Assembly: GCA_023544645.1 (NCBI GenBank)
Contig: JAMJFO010000006.1
Coordinates: 47,036 to 96,861, forward strand
DNA: 49,826 nt
Origin: Desulfobulbaceae bacterium
Lineage (GTDB): Bacteria > Desulfobacterota > Desulfobulbia > Desulfobulbales > Desulfobulbaceae
Direction of reading: 5' to 3'
The translations under genes were made by a program, and so were the position numbers. The notes below the pieces were generated by a model that saw only the letters and a program-made list of their open reading frames with translations, was not told the origin of the DNA and did not search any database. This document shows positions 35,632 through 44,182 of the stretch, one piece after another (the first letter of the stretch is position 1; each line of letters opens with the position of its first letter).

Positions 35632-36636
35632 ATGCTGCAATCCGACATTACACGGGATTATCCATACAACAACGCCACCGGTTGGGGCAGGTTGCCTGCC
35701 AGCAGCAAAACAGCAAAAGAGCACCTTTCCTCCCCTGTTCCCACCCCTTTGCATGTCAATGATCTCTCCTGTTCCGCCCGGGAAAAAATAGCAGAAAAAC
35801 TGTCTTTCCTTGAGCCGGTTGAAAAATACATCCACAGCCTGGTGGTTGTCGGCAGCGCGGCTTACGGCATTCAAGGCCCGGATTCAGACATTGATCTCGT
35901 CATCATCACCACCACAGGGGGACATGAGAAAGTCTGTGAACTGCTGTTTGAAAAGGAAATAGAAGAATCGCTGGACAGGGGAGGGAAAACCGAATTTGAA
36001 TGTACAATTCTCTCTTCCGGGGACACGAAAAAACTTTTTCAGGCTTCCTCCCCGTTCGCTTATTCCATTCGATACGGTGCGATACTCCGGGACGATGGAT
36101 ATCTTTTACTGCTGCGCGGGGGAAGATACCCCCTGCTCCCGCAAAAGGAATACTACCGGACATGCCTGTTTGAAAAAATACTGACCCCCTATTATACGGC
36201 ACTCCGGGAATTTCGCCGCCAAAACGTGGCAAAGGATTCTTCCGCCTGCCGCTTGAATCGCAGGATCGGCCGAGGATTGTCTCCCGCAGAAATGTTTGCG
36301 CAGGTAATTGTGTGCATGCTGTATGTTACCCTGCCCTCCCGGGGAATGATGCCGTTAACGAAAAACGACATTGTTTCCTATGCGCAGCGGGCTTACGGTA
36401 CGGATGCCGAGAAGCTTGCATCCCGGATCCTTGATATAGTGCGCGGCAATGCGCCAATGTCATATGCTGATGAATGCAGACGGTTGAAAAATTTTGCCGT
36501 GCAGCTGTTCAAGGAGATCCTGCACCTGGTCATTATCGATCATGATGTCAGAATCATGATTGCGGACGCCGCAAAAATCGCCGGCAAAACGTATGATTCG
36601 ATCCGAAACAGCGCAATGAAAAATTGCGTGGTTTGA
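35632..36636 (+). CDS. Nucleotidyltransferase-domain protein
   Basis: A 334-residue soluble protein. The nucleotidyltransferase (pol-beta superfamily) site is clear: GSAAYG (74-79) followed by DSDIDLVII, with D86 and D88 as metal ligands and a further acidic residue in FECTIL, near residue 122. The rest is helical and has no recognised domain. Such stand-alone NTases transfer a nucleotide to small molecules, RNA or proteins (antibiotic-resistance-type or MenA/MntA-type enzymes). No HEPN partner gene is next to it, which argues against a MntA-HepT toxin pair. A GGGAA site precedes the ATG. Gene neighbours suggest a role with the nearby glycosyl or radical SAM genes only by position. Confidence 0.75.
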   Translation: MLQSDITRDYPYNNATGWGRLPASSKTAKEHLSSPVPTPLHVNDLSCSAREKIAEKLSFLEPVEKYIHSLVVVGSAAYGIQGPDSDIDLVIITTTGGHEKVCELLFEKEIEESLDRGGKTEFECTILSSGDTKKLFQASSPFAYSIRYGAILRDDGYLLLLRGGRYPLLPQKEYYRTCLFEKILTPYYTALREFRRQNVAKDSSACRLNRRIGRGLSPAEMFAQVIVCMLYVTLPSRGMMPLTKNDIVSYAQRAYGTDAEKLASRILDIVRGNAPMSYADECRRLKNFAVQLFKEILHLVIIDHDVRIMIADAAKIAGKTYDSIRNSAMKNCVV

Positions 36637-36726
36637 AACCGTTGCAAAGCCCTCCTGTCCCGCCACGAACATCCCTTCTCAATCTCTCTGAAGACCGGGT
36701 TTCCGATCTGCAACCTTTTCTCCACC

Positions 36727-37809
36727 TCAATTTGTAAGCGATAGATAGTTTTTTACCAGTGCGGGATATAATCTATAATTAAACAGAATATTCATCATCA
36801 TATAACATTCATGGGAACAGTAGCATTCCTTGTTTTTAATGGCTGCCAGCGCCTGGGAAGTCTGCGGAGAATGTAAAATCCGCTGCAGATCATAATCAGT
36901 CTCCCGGACATTGCCCAGCTTGCGGGAAAACGATTCGCAGGGGTACACATCACCGGTTTCCGTCACCACCAGAGTAACCCGGCCGGCATAACAGGGCACC
37001 AGCTGCCTCTGCTCTCTTTGTGTCCGATATATCAGCCTGCGCTGAAGGATATCCTGGGCCGTCTTAATGCGCGCCCCTTGAAAGCGGTAGCGTCCCGCCC
37101 GGTTCTTTTTCATCCCGGACTCCATCTTTGAGACAGTCTTCAGGTACTTGCCTAAATCAACCTTTTTGAGTGATCTGTCGTGCACCTGTCCCCGGATCAG
37201 GGAAAGAGTGTGTGTACTGACACCATCCATTCCTTTGACAAGTTCGATAAGTTCATCCTGGCAGTCCTGATTGGCGGCACAGAAGACGGTGTTTATGCCC
37301 AGTTCAAAATTCTCGTACCGCCGCACAAGACCTTTGAGCAGGGTATAGGTTTTAAGGGTGCGCTTATACGCTCCGTCAACCCCGCGCAGGGTATCGTGAA
37401 TGGGTTCAGGGCCGTCAAGAGAGAGCTTGACCGTCACCACACTTCTGGGACAGTTATCCAGTATGGCGGCTGTTTTACGACAGATAACCTCCGGCATCAT
37501 CCCGTTGGTCGGCAGCAGTATCAAGGCGGGCTTGTTGCGTGCATAAAAAATATCCACTACTTCGACCAGGTCCTCACGCAAAAAAATTTCACCTCCAGAA
37601 AATGCCAACCAGAGGAGCCTGCCCAGAGAAGATGCCATTTGTTCAATTTCAGCCAGAGACAGCTCAGAAGAGTTGTTGTCCCGGTCCCGTGAGAGGTAAA
37701 AACAGAAAGGACACCGCGCATTGCAGCGCCTGGTAAGAAAATATGTCAGCTGGACAGGGGCGCTTTTCCGGATAATGGAACCGATATGACGAAACGGCGA
37801 GTAGTTCAT
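36727..37809 (-). CDS. Radical SAM/SPASM-type protein
   Basis: A 360-residue enzyme with the radical SAM motif C29-x3-C33-x2-C36 (TRRCNARCPFCFYL), GGEIFLREDL and SLDGPEPIHDTLRG. The C-terminal cysteine set (CYAGRVTLVV..., GDVYPCESF, then CYCSHECYMM) fits a SPASM or twitch domain with auxiliary iron-sulfur clusters. SPASM enzymes commonly modify ribosomal peptides or make cofactors. I find no short precursor peptide or PqqD-like gene beside it. It overlaps the upstream GT2 gene by four bases (37806-37809), so the two are coupled. It converges with the nucleotidyltransferase gene, 90 bases away. Confidence 0.88.
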   Translation of the reverse strand: MNYSPFRHIGSIIRKSAPVQLTYFLTRRCNARCPFCFYLSRDRDNNSSELSLAEIEQMASSLGRLLWLAFSGGEIFLREDLVEVVDIFYARNKPALILLPTNGMMPEVICRKTAAILDNCPRSVVTVKLSLDGPEPIHDTLRGVDGAYKRTLKTYTLLKGLVRRYENFELGINTVFCAANQDCQDELIELVKGMDGVSTHTLSLIRGQVHDRSLKKVDLGKYLKTVSKMESGMKKNRAGRYRFQGARIKTAQDILQRRLIYRTQREQRQLVPCYAGRVTLVVTETGDVYPCESFSRKLGNVRETDYDLQRILHSPQTSQALAAIKNKECYCSHECYMMMNILFNYRLYPALVKNYLSLTN

Positions 37810-38831
37810 ATTTTATCTTCCCTGCGGATACCCGGTACTATTCCATGGCTGCTCAGCATATATCGCAGCATGCCTGTCAATGCTCCCGCAGCCACGGCAA
37901 AAGGGTAGAGCAGCATATAGTACAAAGATGCCCGGAGCGCAAAAAAAGGGCCGCCAGTCCTGTAAAAAAGGGCAAAAAGCCCCCTGTTCAAGAACGTTAT
38001 CACGATAACAGTGGCCACTAACAGGAATTTAGCAACGACTCCCGGCGCATACAAATCTCCAACCATCAGAATCAGGATAGCCACCAGGGCAAGAACTGTA
38101 CATTTCAGTTCATGGGAAGCTGTGCCGGAATCAGCAAGCAGATCCTTGTTGCCCAGCGAATACATGGTCCAGTATTCGCTTTTTCTATAGCCGTTGTGCA
38201 GCGAATCCCGTAAAAAACGGTACTGAAAAACATGGCGGACTTGCAACTCCTGGTCCATAACCAGCCTATATCCCATTTCCCGCAGCCGGTGGCTGAATTC
38301 CACATCTTCAATAAGAGGAAGGAAATTGTGCGCAAAGCCTCTGGAACGCCTGAATGTCTCTCGGGAGATAACCATTGCGTGGCCGGCAATATAGTCACAA
38401 TCAGCCCCTTTTTTTACTTCAAAAAAATGGATGAAAACGGACTGGAATACACTGTAAAAGGTTTGATCGTGGGGCAGGCAGGTATATGTTCCTCCTATTA
38501 CCGATTCCGGCCCCCATTCCGCAGCCATCTTCTCGGCACGGAGCAGCGTATCCTTTTTTACCAGGCAGTCCGCGTCAATGAAAAACAGCAGATCTCCCCG
38601 GCTGTGTCGAGCGCCTGTATTCCGGGCGGCAGCGGTTCCAAGGTGCTGCTCAAGTCGGATCAGTCTGCAGGGAAATCCCCGGATGATCGAAACAGAAGCA
38701 TCGGAGGAACAGTCGTCAACGACAATTATTTCAAAGGCGTCATGAACTGACCGGCACAATGCATCAAGACATAGACCTATTGTTTTCGCGCCGTTTCTGT
38801 TTGGAATGATGACCGATATACGACAACGCAT
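37806..38831 (-). CDS. GT2-family membrane-associated glycosyltransferase
   Basis: I place the start at the ATG at 38831 (MRCRISVIIPNRNGAK), where the GT2 fold begins; the open frame reaches upstream to 39113 but those residues show no domain, and starts at 38891 or 38900 have weaker ribosome sites. The 341-residue product has VIIPNRNGAKTIGLCLDAL, the metal-binding DAD in LLFFIDADCLVKKD, a base-loop IEDVEFSHRL and three C-terminal hydrophobic spans. It should transfer sugar from a nucleotide-sugar to a membrane or peptide acceptor. It is coupled to the SPASM protein by a four-base overlap. The 38832-39103 gap to the divergent rhodanese gene shows no sure promoter. Confidence 0.8.
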   Translation of the reverse strand: MRCRISVIIPNRNGAKTIGLCLDALCRSVHDAFEIIVVDDCSSDASVSIIRGFPCRLIRLEQHLGTAAARNTGARHSRGDLLFFIDADCLVKKDTLLRAEKMAAEWGPESVIGGTYTCLPHDQTFYSVFQSVFIHFFEVKKGADCDYIAGHAMVISRETFRRSRGFAHNFLPLIEDVEFSHRLREMGYRLVMDQELQVRHVFQYRFLRDSLHNGYRKSEYWTMYSLGNKDLLADSGTASHELKCTVLALVAILILMVGDLYAPGVVAKFLLVATVIVITFLNRGLFALFYRTGGPFFALRASLYYMLLYPFAVAAGALTGMLRYMLSSHGIVPGIRREDKI

Positions 38832-39103
38832 ATCTGCTTTCCCGCTCTCGTGTTCCAGAACGTGTTCCGATCCTGTTTCTTCCTGTCTCATTTGGGCCAT
38901 AATCCACGTAATAAAAGTCCCATATTGGCCATCCATGCCCCTTCTTTTACCTTTATTCACTGCATTTCCGGGCCTTGGCACATTGGTATATATATTGCTT
39001 TGTCCTATGTACCAGATGACAGCGGCATGAATACACATGAATGCAATGAAGCATTCATAAATACTCATGCAAAAAAGAAGCACGATTTCAAGCGAGGTGG
39101 AAA

Positions 39104-40141
39104 ATGATGACAAAAAAATGGGCGAGATTCTTATTACTCTCCATCCTGCTCCTGTTTCCGATTGCAGGAACAGTGCAGGCGGAACAGTGGAAGAACCCGG
39201 AACTGCTGGTTGATGCTGACACGGTCAAGGCGAATATAGACAAACCTGACTGGGTTGTTGTCGATGCCCGCGATCTGAAAGATTACGTCAAAGGGCATAT
39301 TCCCGGCGCTATAAATCTTGGGGATCGAGCGAAAAAAGCTTTGCGCGATCCTACCTCCAGGGCATTCAATGATCCCGCTAAATATGAAGCGTTGCTGGGC
39401 AAGGTCGGCATCGGCAATGACACCCATGTGGTTTTCTATTATGACGGACTGAAAAACATCCATGATGCCACCATTGGCTTCTGGATCCTGGAATACCTCG
39501 GCCATGACAAGGTATATGTGTTAAACGGCGGTCTGGATGCCTGGCGCAAGGGAGGCAACAGGCTGGATACCACGCCGACCATCAAGCCGGAAAAAACCTT
39601 TAAAGCCAATGTGGTGGCAAGCCGCCTGGCTACTACCGGCGAAATACTTGAAATCAGCGCGGGCAACGGCACCCAGTTGATCGACTCAAGAACCAAGAAC
39701 GAATACCTGGGCAAAGATATGCGGGCGCTTCAGGGAGGGCATGTACGCGGCGCAATTAATGTCGACAATGTTGATACCATGGTCAAGGCCAATGACCCCA
39801 AAACCGGCAAACCGAAGGCAACCGATTATATTTCTCCTGAATCAGTCGGCGCCCATTTCAAGGATCTCGACCCGACCAAACGGACGGTTGCCTACTGCCA
39901 GACCGGCACCCGTTCCACCCTCACCTATCTGGAATTACGGCTGATGGGGTTTGACAACCCGGCCAACTGGGATGAATCCTGGCGCGTATATGGGTCGGAC
40001 CTGCATGCCGCAAATCTCATAGAAGCGCCAAACGGCGTACAATTTTACAACTTTGACAAAGTAAATAAATCAATCAAGGAATTGGATAAAAAAGTCGCCG
40101 CTCTGGAAAAAACGATGAAAAAACTCAACGGCGGCAAATAA
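39104..40141 (+). CDS. Exported tandem-rhodanese sulfurtransferase
   Basis: A 345-residue protein with a Sec signal peptide (hydrophobic 9-21, cleavage after VQA at 26). Two rhodanese domains follow. The first (about 35-155) has DARDLKDYVKGHIPGAINL but its active-site loop reads FYYDGLKN with no cysteine, so it is structural. The second (about 175-310) has the catalytic C265 in CQTGTRS. The final 40 residues form a charged Lys-rich helix (KSIKELDKKVAALEKTMKK), possibly a coiled coil for oligomerisation. It is a periplasmic thiosulfate:acceptor sulfurtransferase type, and could feed sulfane sulfur to the YedE transporter; that link is inference. A terminator follows. Confidence 0.9.
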   Translation: MMTKKWARFLLLSILLLFPIAGTVQAEQWKNPELLVDADTVKANIDKPDWVVVDARDLKDYVKGHIPGAINLGDRAKKALRDPTSRAFNDPAKYEALLGKVGIGNDTHVVFYYDGLKNIHDATIGFWILEYLGHDKVYVLNGGLDAWRKGGNRLDTTPTIKPEKTFKANVVASRLATTGEILEISAGNGTQLIDSRTKNEYLGKDMRALQGGHVRGAINVDNVDTMVKANDPKTGKPKATDYISPESVGAHFKDLDPTKRTVAYCQTGTRSTLTYLELRLMGFDNPANWDESWRVYGSDLHAANLIEAPNGVQFYNFDKVNKSIKELDKKVAALEKTMKKLNGGK

Positions 40142-40169
40142 ACACACTCTTTCGTAGGAATGAGACTTC

Positions 40170-40206
40170 AAGCCGGTCAGCCTGCGCTGACCGGCTTGTT
40201 TTTTGG
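40170..40206 (+). terminator. Rho-independent terminator after the rhodanese gene
   Basis: A perfect 11-base-pair stem, AAGCCGGTCAG (40170-40180) against CTGACCGGCTT (40187-40197), with a six-base loop, followed by GTTTTTT. The next 220 bases up to sbcD hold no gene or clear promoter. Confidence 0.93.
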
Positions 40207-40426
40207 CTGCGCACGAAACAGTTATCTGCCGGACCGTTTGTTGCACCCCATGTGATTTTGCTGTTCCCCTTTATCCCTGCCCCTGTTATTCTCAGGCCAT
40301 CATAAATTTGTCGGTTTCGCAACAGATTGGTGAAGCGACGGATCAGTGCTGCAACTGCTCGTTTATCGTAGTTTTCGTCCAGTGTTGTTGCCTTTTTACG
40401 AGTTCCTCAAAATTGATCGATGAACC

Positions 40427-41671
40427 ATGCGCTTTATCCACACCGCCGACATTCATCTCGGCAAGACATACCGCAACTCGCCCGGTGAGGCGGCACGCTA
40501 CGAGGATTTTTTTCACACCCTCGCCGCTGTAATTACCGATGCAGTACAGGAATCCGTCGATTTTGTCCTGATCAGCGGCGACCTGTTCCATACCGGGCAG
40601 ATCCTTCCCAGGACCTTTGCCCGCACCATCGAAACCCTTCAGCCGCTCAAGGATTCCGGTATTCCCTGCATTGCCATTGAAGGAAACCATGACTGGATCC
40701 ATCGCCGCAACAACATATCCTGGATGGAGGCCCTTTCGGAAATGGGATATATCCGGCTGCTGCGCCCTTCCCGGACCGAGGATGGCGGTTATAATTTTGA
40801 TTCGTTCGATGAAAAGACCGGCACCGGCGGGCATATTGAGATCGCCGGCCTGAATATTTATGGCCTGGGTTATATCGGCGCCAATGCCGGCAGCCATGTC
40901 GAGCGAATCTGCGAGGCAGTGACCACCGGCAACAATCTGCTGCTTTTCCATGTCGGCATCTGGAAGTACTCGCCGGTTGAAATCGGCAACATGAAAATCG
41001 AGGAGGCTCATCCACTGGCGGAAAAGTTCAGTTACGTCGCCCTCGGCCACGGCCATAAACCCTACATAATCGAAACCACGGAAGGAAAGCCCTACGCCTA
41101 TAATCCCGGCGCTCCGGAACGGGTCAACTTCGGCGAGGAGAAGTACGACAAGGGCTATTATTTTGTTATCGTCGAGGACGGCAAGTTTATTCCCGAATTC
41201 AGGCCGACTGATCCCCGGCCGATGCTGGTCCAGGTCATCGATCTGGATGGGGCGGAAGATGCCGACACCGCCCTGGCCCGTTTTCGGGAACAGGTTCAGG
41301 AAAAGCTGACCGGTCAGGCCGACAAACGGGCTCCGCTGGTGGAGCTGAAACTGTCCGGGCGGGTCGGGTTCCATCCCTTCGAGCTGAGCCGTGAACGGTT
41401 GCGGCCGGCCCTTGATGAATTTGCTTCCCCTCTGCATGTGGAAATAAAGAATCACCTCTCGCTGGTAACAAGGTCCGGAGAGGAGGAGGTTGTCAAGAAG
41501 TCCCTGGCTGAGATCGAAAGCGATGTGCTGCATGAACTGATCGGCGCCCACTCCCAATACCGGGGGAGGGAAGAGGAGCTGGCCCGGTTGTCCCTGGCGA
41601 TCAGGGACCTGGTCCTGAAGGGCGATGTCGAAGATGACGAATTGCTCGACCTTTTTTCGAAGCAGACCTGA
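40427..41671 (+). CDS. sbcD: SbcD/Mre11-type DNA repair nuclease
   Basis: A 414-residue metallophosphoesterase with all phosphoesterase motifs: D8-x-H10 in HTADIHLGK, ISGDLFH, EGNHDW, the LLLFHVG loop and GHGHK. The C-terminal extension (from about 280) is the Mre11 capping and SbcC-binding region. With SbcC it forms the ATP-dependent nuclease that opens hairpins and protein-blocked DNA ends. The SbcC gene follows after three bases. No ribosome site stands out before the ATG. Confidence 0.94.
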   Translation: MRFIHTADIHLGKTYRNSPGEAARYEDFFHTLAAVITDAVQESVDFVLISGDLFHTGQILPRTFARTIETLQPLKDSGIPCIAIEGNHDWIHRRNNISWMEALSEMGYIRLLRPSRTEDGGYNFDSFDEKTGTGGHIEIAGLNIYGLGYIGANAGSHVERICEAVTTGNNLLLFHVGIWKYSPVEIGNMKIEEAHPLAEKFSYVALGHGHKPYIIETTEGKPYAYNPGAPERVNFGEEKYDKGYYFVIVEDGKFIPEFRPTDPRPMLVQVIDLDGAEDADTALARFREQVQEKLTGQADKRAPLVELKLSGRVGFHPFELSRERLRPALDEFASPLHVEIKNHLSLVTRSGEEEVVKKSLAEIESDVLHELIGAHSQYRGREEELARLSLAIRDLVLKGDVEDDELLDLFSKQT

Positions 41672-41674
41672 GCC

Positions 41675-44113
41675 ATGCAGATCCTCTCCATCAAGCTCAA
41701 GAACATCAAATCCCACCGTGATCGCGAGCTTTCTTTCGTCAAGGGGATCAACGTCCTTTCCGGGGTCAACGGGGTCGGCAAAAGCACGATCTTTGAGGCC
41801 ATCGGTTATGCCCTGTTCGGGGTTGATGCCCGGGATTTTGTCGGCAACATCGACCGCTTTATCACCATTGGCGCCAAAAAGGGTGAGATCGCCGTGACCT
41901 TTGCCACAGATGACGGGGAAACTTACAGGGTTTCCCGCAGTGTCGGGGCCGGGGCCAAATGGCTGTTGGCCCGGGAGATCGGCGGCGCTTTTGAAGTTGA
42001 AGACCACGCCGGAGCCCCGGAAACCGAAGCCCGCATCAGGGAGCTGCTGGGTCTTAATAGCGGACGCTCCCTTGCCGATCAGTTCAAACTGGTGATCGGT
42101 CCTTTTCAGAACGAATTCCTCGGACCTTTTGTTCTCAGGCAGCCGACCCGTCGCCAGGAGGCCTTTGACGAGATCCTCGGCATCGATGCCTGGCGGAAAA
42201 CCTATAAAGGCACCAGTACCCTGTTGAAGGCGGTGCAAAGCAAGATCGAAGTTCTGGCGGTTGAAATAGAGGGGAAGCAGGAACAGGTCGATGCCCTGCC
42301 TGAACGGCAAAAGGAATTGACCGGATTTATTGCCGAGGCTGATGCCCGGCAGAAGGAACTGGGGGGCAAGGAAAAAAGCCTGGCCGAAACCGAAAAAAAG
42401 CTCGGTATGCTTGATGAACAGGAAAAAAAGGTCGCCGCTGTAAAGTCGCAGATCCAGGTTCTGGAGAATCGGATCCGCGACGGCGAAGCGAAAATCGGTG
42501 ATCAGGACAAGAGGGTTAAAGAAGCCGAACTAGCCCTTGAAATCCTTGCAAAGACCAAGGGCGGCAGGGAAGCGTTTGAGGCGGCTGAAACTGATCTGAA
42601 AAACTTGCGGGAAAAAGATAAGCTGCGGCGTGAGATCGAGAAGGATATACACAGGCTGGATAAGGAAAGCGCCCGTCTTGCCCAGGCTTTGGAATACGAA
42701 CGCCGTGAGGTTGAGAAAACCGGGAAGCAGCTCGTTGAGGAAGAAGAGCAACTCAAAAAAGAACGGCAATCCCTGGCCGCAGATGACAATCTGACCAAAT
42801 TAGCGGCCCGCTTGCCGGAGCAGAGGAAAGAGGCGGAAAAACTGCGCTCGGCCCAGGGCCTGCTGCAGGGACGACGGGCAGGTCTGCAGGAAGGGAAGGA
42901 AAAGCTGGCCGAAGGGGTTTGCCCGTTCTTCAAGGAACAGTGCAAAAATATTGCCGGCAAGGCGCCGCGTGATGTTTTCAGTTCCCGGGTAGGCGAACTG
43001 GACCGGGAATATCTTGATCTGGGTAAGCGCCTGGCCGAGGTGGAGCAGGAGATTGCAATGGCCGAAAAGGCCAAGCAGAAAATTGATTCACTTACGATCA
43101 GGGCGAAGGAACTTGAAAAACAGTTGACCGCCCTGGCCGGGAGGCGGGAGGACAACAACAAGCGGGAGCTTGCCCTCGGAGGGATCAAAAAGCAGCGGGC
43201 GGCGGCTGAGAAAAAGGCACTTGCCCGGAAAGAAGATCTCAAAAAGTTCGGAAAACTGGATACCGAAATAGCCAGGGCAGAAAAAAAACGGACTGAACAT
43301 CAGGCCGCTAGAGACACCTACTTTGCCAATCAGAAAGACGCCCTGGATCTGAATAACCGCCGGGAATCCCTGAAAAAGATGGTGGAACTCCTTGAAAAGC
43401 TGAAACAGTCTTCAGCCGCAAAACAGAATGAACTGGTCACGCTGGAGAAGGAGTATGATCAAAAGCGCCACGCCGAGGTTCGCCTGGCCAAGGAACAGCT
43501 CGTCGCGACTGTGGCTACTATCAGGCAGAAAATTACCGATCTGGGCAAGGATCGCCTACGCCTTGAACAAGAGATCAAAAGACTGGAACTGATCAAAAAA
43601 GATATCAAGGCCAAATCGGCAGATAAAAAGATCTTGAAAAACAAAGCCGAACTGGTCACCTTTTTACGGAGCAAGATCTTCAATAATGTCTCCGCCCAGC
43701 TGTCTGAGCGTTTCCGCGAGGAGATCAGCCTGCGCGCTGACAGGATTTACCGCACCATAGCCGAAAGCGATGAAGAGCTTCACTGGGGCGACAAGTACCA
43801 GATCGTGCTGCGGGACATGGAGAACGGGAAGATCCGGGAGCGCACCGACGATCAGCTTTCAGGAGGCCAGACCATGAGCGCCGTGGTCGCCCTGCGGTTG
43901 GCCCTGCTGCAGACCATCGGCGCCCGGATCGCGTTTTTTGATGAACCGACATCAAATCTTGATGCAGCACGGCGGGAAAACCTGGCCCTCGCCTTCCGGG
44001 CCATTGACGTGGGGCGCGAAGAGGTGACCGAACACTGGTACGACCAGCTCTTCCTCATCAGTCACGATGTGGCGTTTTCCGAAGTGACCGACCAGATCAT
44101 TTCACTCGAGTAA
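41675..44113 (+). CDS. sbcC: SbcC/Rad50-type ATPase
   Basis: An 812-residue SMC-like ATPase. Walker A GVNGVGKST is at residues 30-38, then about 550 residues of Glu/Lys-rich coiled coil in two arms. The hook has C416 and C423 (CPFFKEQC), that is C-x6-C rather than the canonical zinc-hook C-x2-C. The C-terminal lobe has the ABC signature LSGGQTMSAVVALR, Walker B IAFFDEPTSNLD and the D-loop. Partner of SbcD encoded three bases upstream. Shorter than E. coli SbcC (1048) because the arms are shorter. It converges with the U32 peptidase gene. Confidence 0.93.
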   Translation: MQILSIKLKNIKSHRDRELSFVKGINVLSGVNGVGKSTIFEAIGYALFGVDARDFVGNIDRFITIGAKKGEIAVTFATDDGETYRVSRSVGAGAKWLLAREIGGAFEVEDHAGAPETEARIRELLGLNSGRSLADQFKLVIGPFQNEFLGPFVLRQPTRRQEAFDEILGIDAWRKTYKGTSTLLKAVQSKIEVLAVEIEGKQEQVDALPERQKELTGFIAEADARQKELGGKEKSLAETEKKLGMLDEQEKKVAAVKSQIQVLENRIRDGEAKIGDQDKRVKEAELALEILAKTKGGREAFEAAETDLKNLREKDKLRREIEKDIHRLDKESARLAQALEYERREVEKTGKQLVEEEEQLKKERQSLAADDNLTKLAARLPEQRKEAEKLRSAQGLLQGRRAGLQEGKEKLAEGVCPFFKEQCKNIAGKAPRDVFSSRVGELDREYLDLGKRLAEVEQEIAMAEKAKQKIDSLTIRAKELEKQLTALAGRREDNNKRELALGGIKKQRAAAEKKALARKEDLKKFGKLDTEIARAEKKRTEHQAARDTYFANQKDALDLNNRRESLKKMVELLEKLKQSSAAKQNELVTLEKEYDQKRHAEVRLAKEQLVATVATIRQKITDLGKDRLRLEQEIKRLELIKKDIKAKSADKKILKNKAELVTFLRSKIFNNVSAQLSERFREEISLRADRIYRTIAESDEELHWGDKYQIVLRDMENGKIRERTDDQLSGGQTMSAVVALRLALLQTIGARIAFFDEPTSNLDAARRENLALAFRAIDVGREEVTEHWYDQLFLISHDVAFSEVTDQIISLE

Positions 44114-44182
44114 GGAACCGAGACTGCTCCTCCTGCAGTTTCACCTGCGTGACAAATTATCACCATCCCTTAACAAGAATCA

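Noticed and set aside
35632-36636. MntA-HepT-type toxin-antitoxin reading of the nucleotidyltransferase
   Set aside because: The protein is much longer than MntA and no HEPN partner gene is adjacent.
36727-38831. Mycofactocin-like interpretation of the SPASM radical SAM plus GT2 pair
   Set aside because: No MftA-like precursor, MftB chaperone or MftD/E genes are present, so similarity is only at the level of two broad families.
40312-40328. Short match (CGGTTTCGCAACAGATT) to the right part of the dispersed repeat
   Set aside because: Only about 17 bases match and no inverted ends or other blocks are present; may be chance or a remnant.
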